From Planctomycetota bacterium (GTDB taxonomy: Bacteria; Planctomycetota; Phycisphaerae; WQYP01; JAJZKY01): a DNA stretch of 6,652 nucleotides. Positions 5,765-6,652 of this stretch are shown here, piece by piece; the stretch's first letter is position 1, and each line of letters begins with the position of its first letter. Position numbers and translations under genes: made by a program. A model generated the notes under the pieces. It searched no databases. It saw only the letters and a program-made list of their open reading frames with translations, and was not told the DNA's origin. The stretch covers positions 1-6,652 of the forward strand of contig JAJZKY010000262.1 of assembly GCA_021803885.1 (NCBI GenBank), given 5' to 3'.

Positions 5765-6364
5765 ATGAGACTCTGGAAGGTTTTGTCTTTTCTGCTCCTG
5801 CTCGCGCCGCTCCCAGCGATGGCACAGGTGGGCGTCTATGGCGAGTTCAGTTCCACCCATATCAATGCCGCCAATGAACCGCAGATGTACGGAACCACCG
5901 TCGGCGCATATGACGACAGGAGCGTTCTGCGTCATCTGACTTTTGCCAACCTGGGGCCGGATTTTCGCGTCACGCTTCAATCCGGCAGTTCCAACAACGG
6001 CGGCCGTGGCGGGGGCCCGGCGCAATCGTTGATTATCGCCCTGGTGGGGCCGCGCCTCGCTTTCAATCTGCCTGTCAAGGCCCTCCATCCGTATGTTGAA
6101 GGTCTGGTCGGCGGTGGAGACTCCCAGATTGGCGAATTGATCGGCGATGCTTACTCACAGAATGGCGCAGGTTTCCCCCCTGGCGCGAACAAGAACGGCG
6201 GCGCCACATTCGAGGGCCAATTTCTCGGCGGTCTCGATCTGAAGGTGCATCCGAACGTTGACTGGCGTGTAGTTGAGTTTGGCTATGCCCGACTTGTCTC
6301 TACCGGCGCCCCGGGCTTCGGTCTAGCGACCTTAAGCACGGGCATTGTCGTGCATCTGCGGTAG
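5765..6364 (+). CDS. Exported outer-membrane beta-barrel protein of unknown role
   Basis: The 199-residue product begins with a textbook signal peptide, MRLWKVLSFLLLLAPLPAMA, with a likely cut after AMA-20 before QVGVYGEF. The mature part consists of alternating amphipathic strands separated by Gly/Asn-rich loops: VGVYGEFSSTHI (22-33), LIIALVGPRLAF (89-100), ALHPYVEGLVGG (106-117), FLGGLDLKV (153-161), DWRVVEFGYARL (166-177) and LSTGIVVHL at the end. This pattern fits a small eight-stranded OmpA/OmpX-like barrel. The DWRVVEFGYARL strand resembles one I associate with acidobacterial outer-membrane proteins, which is recollection rather than a search. The terminal residue is Arg, not the Phe of proteobacterial barrels. 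Only a weak GAAGGCGGG lies about 13 nt upstream. The gene follows the TenI-like gene by 97 nt; a functional link is not evident. Confidence 0.75.
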   Translation: MRLWKVLSFLLLLAPLPAMAQVGVYGEFSSTHINAANEPQMYGTTVGAYDDRSVLRHLTFANLGPDFRVTLQSGSSNNGGRGGGPAQSLIIALVGPRLAFNLPVKALHPYVEGLVGGGDSQIGELIGDAYSQNGAGFPPGANKNGGATFEGQFLGGLDLKVHPNVDWRVVEFGYARLVSTGAPGFGLATLSTGIVVHLR

Positions 6365-6492
6365 ATTCGATTCATTGCTTTCAATAGGGGCCAAAGCCCA
6401 GGTGATTTTACGGAGTTGGCGGTATGGATGGGCTGAAGTCCGTTCCCTTCTTTAAGTCCTCCTGCTCCGTGCTACCAAGTTTCTGACAGACT

Positions 6493-6652
6493 CTAAGGCT
6501 GGACGCTTGGCGATGCCTGGACGTTGGGCGTGGCCGAAGTAGGGATCCCACGCGAGATTTTTTTAATCGGAAATTCCTGTAGTAAGGCGGTGGCTGCGTC
6601 CGCGGCGCTACCGATCAGCGCATTGTCGATGGTCAACTGGACACCATGATCG
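6493..6652 (-). CDS. Unknown protein, C-terminal fragment (5' end beyond window)
   Basis: Reading the minus strand from the right edge (first full codon at 6651), one frame stays open for 52 codons to a TAG at 6493-6495. It begins DHGVQLTIDNALIGSAADAA and continues TALLQEFPIKKISRGIPTSA, then ends in a tail TPNVQASPSVQP. The composition and heptad-like Ala/Leu pattern look protein-like. An 18-bp-period imperfect DNA repeat gives the in-frame hexapeptide repeat TPNVQA/SPSVQP, which supports this frame being coding. I do not recognise the family. The protein must be longer, because no start codon is needed inside the window. Orientation is convergent with the barrel gene. Confidence 0.55.
   Translation of the reverse strand, partial: DHGVQLTIDNALIGSAADAATALLQEFPIKKISRGIPTSATPNVQASPSVQP

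Noticed and set aside
5642..6088. A 148-codon minus-strand open frame overlapping the barrel gene
   Set aside because: It opposes a frame with a clean signal peptide and beta-strand pattern, and its composition is non-specific.
6388..6399. GGGC-CAAA-GCCC possible terminator after the barrel gene
   Set aside because: The stem is only 4 bp and no T-run follows; it is too weak to call. Otherwise I see nothing in 6365-6492.

Overview
The window looks like a piece of an Acidobacteriota chromosome (class Terriglobia is my best guess). This rests on several weak signs together: an RDD protein with a CTFDDQNP-type loop, a Si-specific (SthA-type) transhydrogenase beside a ROK protein, an XynE-like secreted SGNH hydrolase, a small outer-membrane barrel with a DWRVVEFGYARL-type strand, fairly high GC, and an intergenic repeat of the GTCATCCCGA...GGGACCTGCG type that I associate with such genomes. 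It is an inference from family resemblance; no rRNA or marker gene is present.

Layout from left to right. (1) Plus strand: the 3' part of an RDD membrane protein gene (1-307), then a secreted SGNH/GDSL esterase-like gene (about 358-1686). (2) A 114-bp convergent intergenic stretch (1687-1800) holds a dispersed-repeat-like sequence that folds into an imperfect 36-nt hairpin. (3) Minus strand, transcribed right to left: a Phd/YefM antitoxin (4662-4907), a PIN/VapC toxin (4241-4627), then SthA soluble NAD(P) transhydrogenase (2709-4130) and a ROK-family protein (1801-2697). SthA and ROK are separated by 11 nt, and the ROK ribosome-binding site overlaps the sthA stop codon, so they form a tight unit. 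(4) A divergent 94-bp region (4908-5001) carries a good minus-strand promoter with an overlapping palindrome for the toxin-antitoxin pair. (5) Plus strand: a TenI/ThiE-family gene (5002-5667) and a secreted beta-barrel protein (5765-6364). (6) At the right edge, the C-terminal end of an unrecognised minus-strand gene (6493-6652) is still open at the window boundary. No stretch longer than 300 bases lacks a gene.

Functionally, SthA rebalances NADPH and NADH in the cytosol. A sugar kinase of the ROK family beside it would make metabolic sense, since hexose phosphate oxidation yields NADPH. However, this ROK protein has lost or altered both nucleotide phosphate-binding motifs and one zinc-site cysteine, so it may not be an ordinary kinase. 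The TenI/ThiE gene lacks the Mg-pyrophosphate aspartates of true thiamine-phosphate synthase and reads like TenI. I see no phage, transposon, CRISPR array or evident new multi-gene defence system. The points most worth a second look are the divergent ROK protein, the TenI assignment, the hairpin repeat, and the unknown C-terminus with its hexapeptide repeat.
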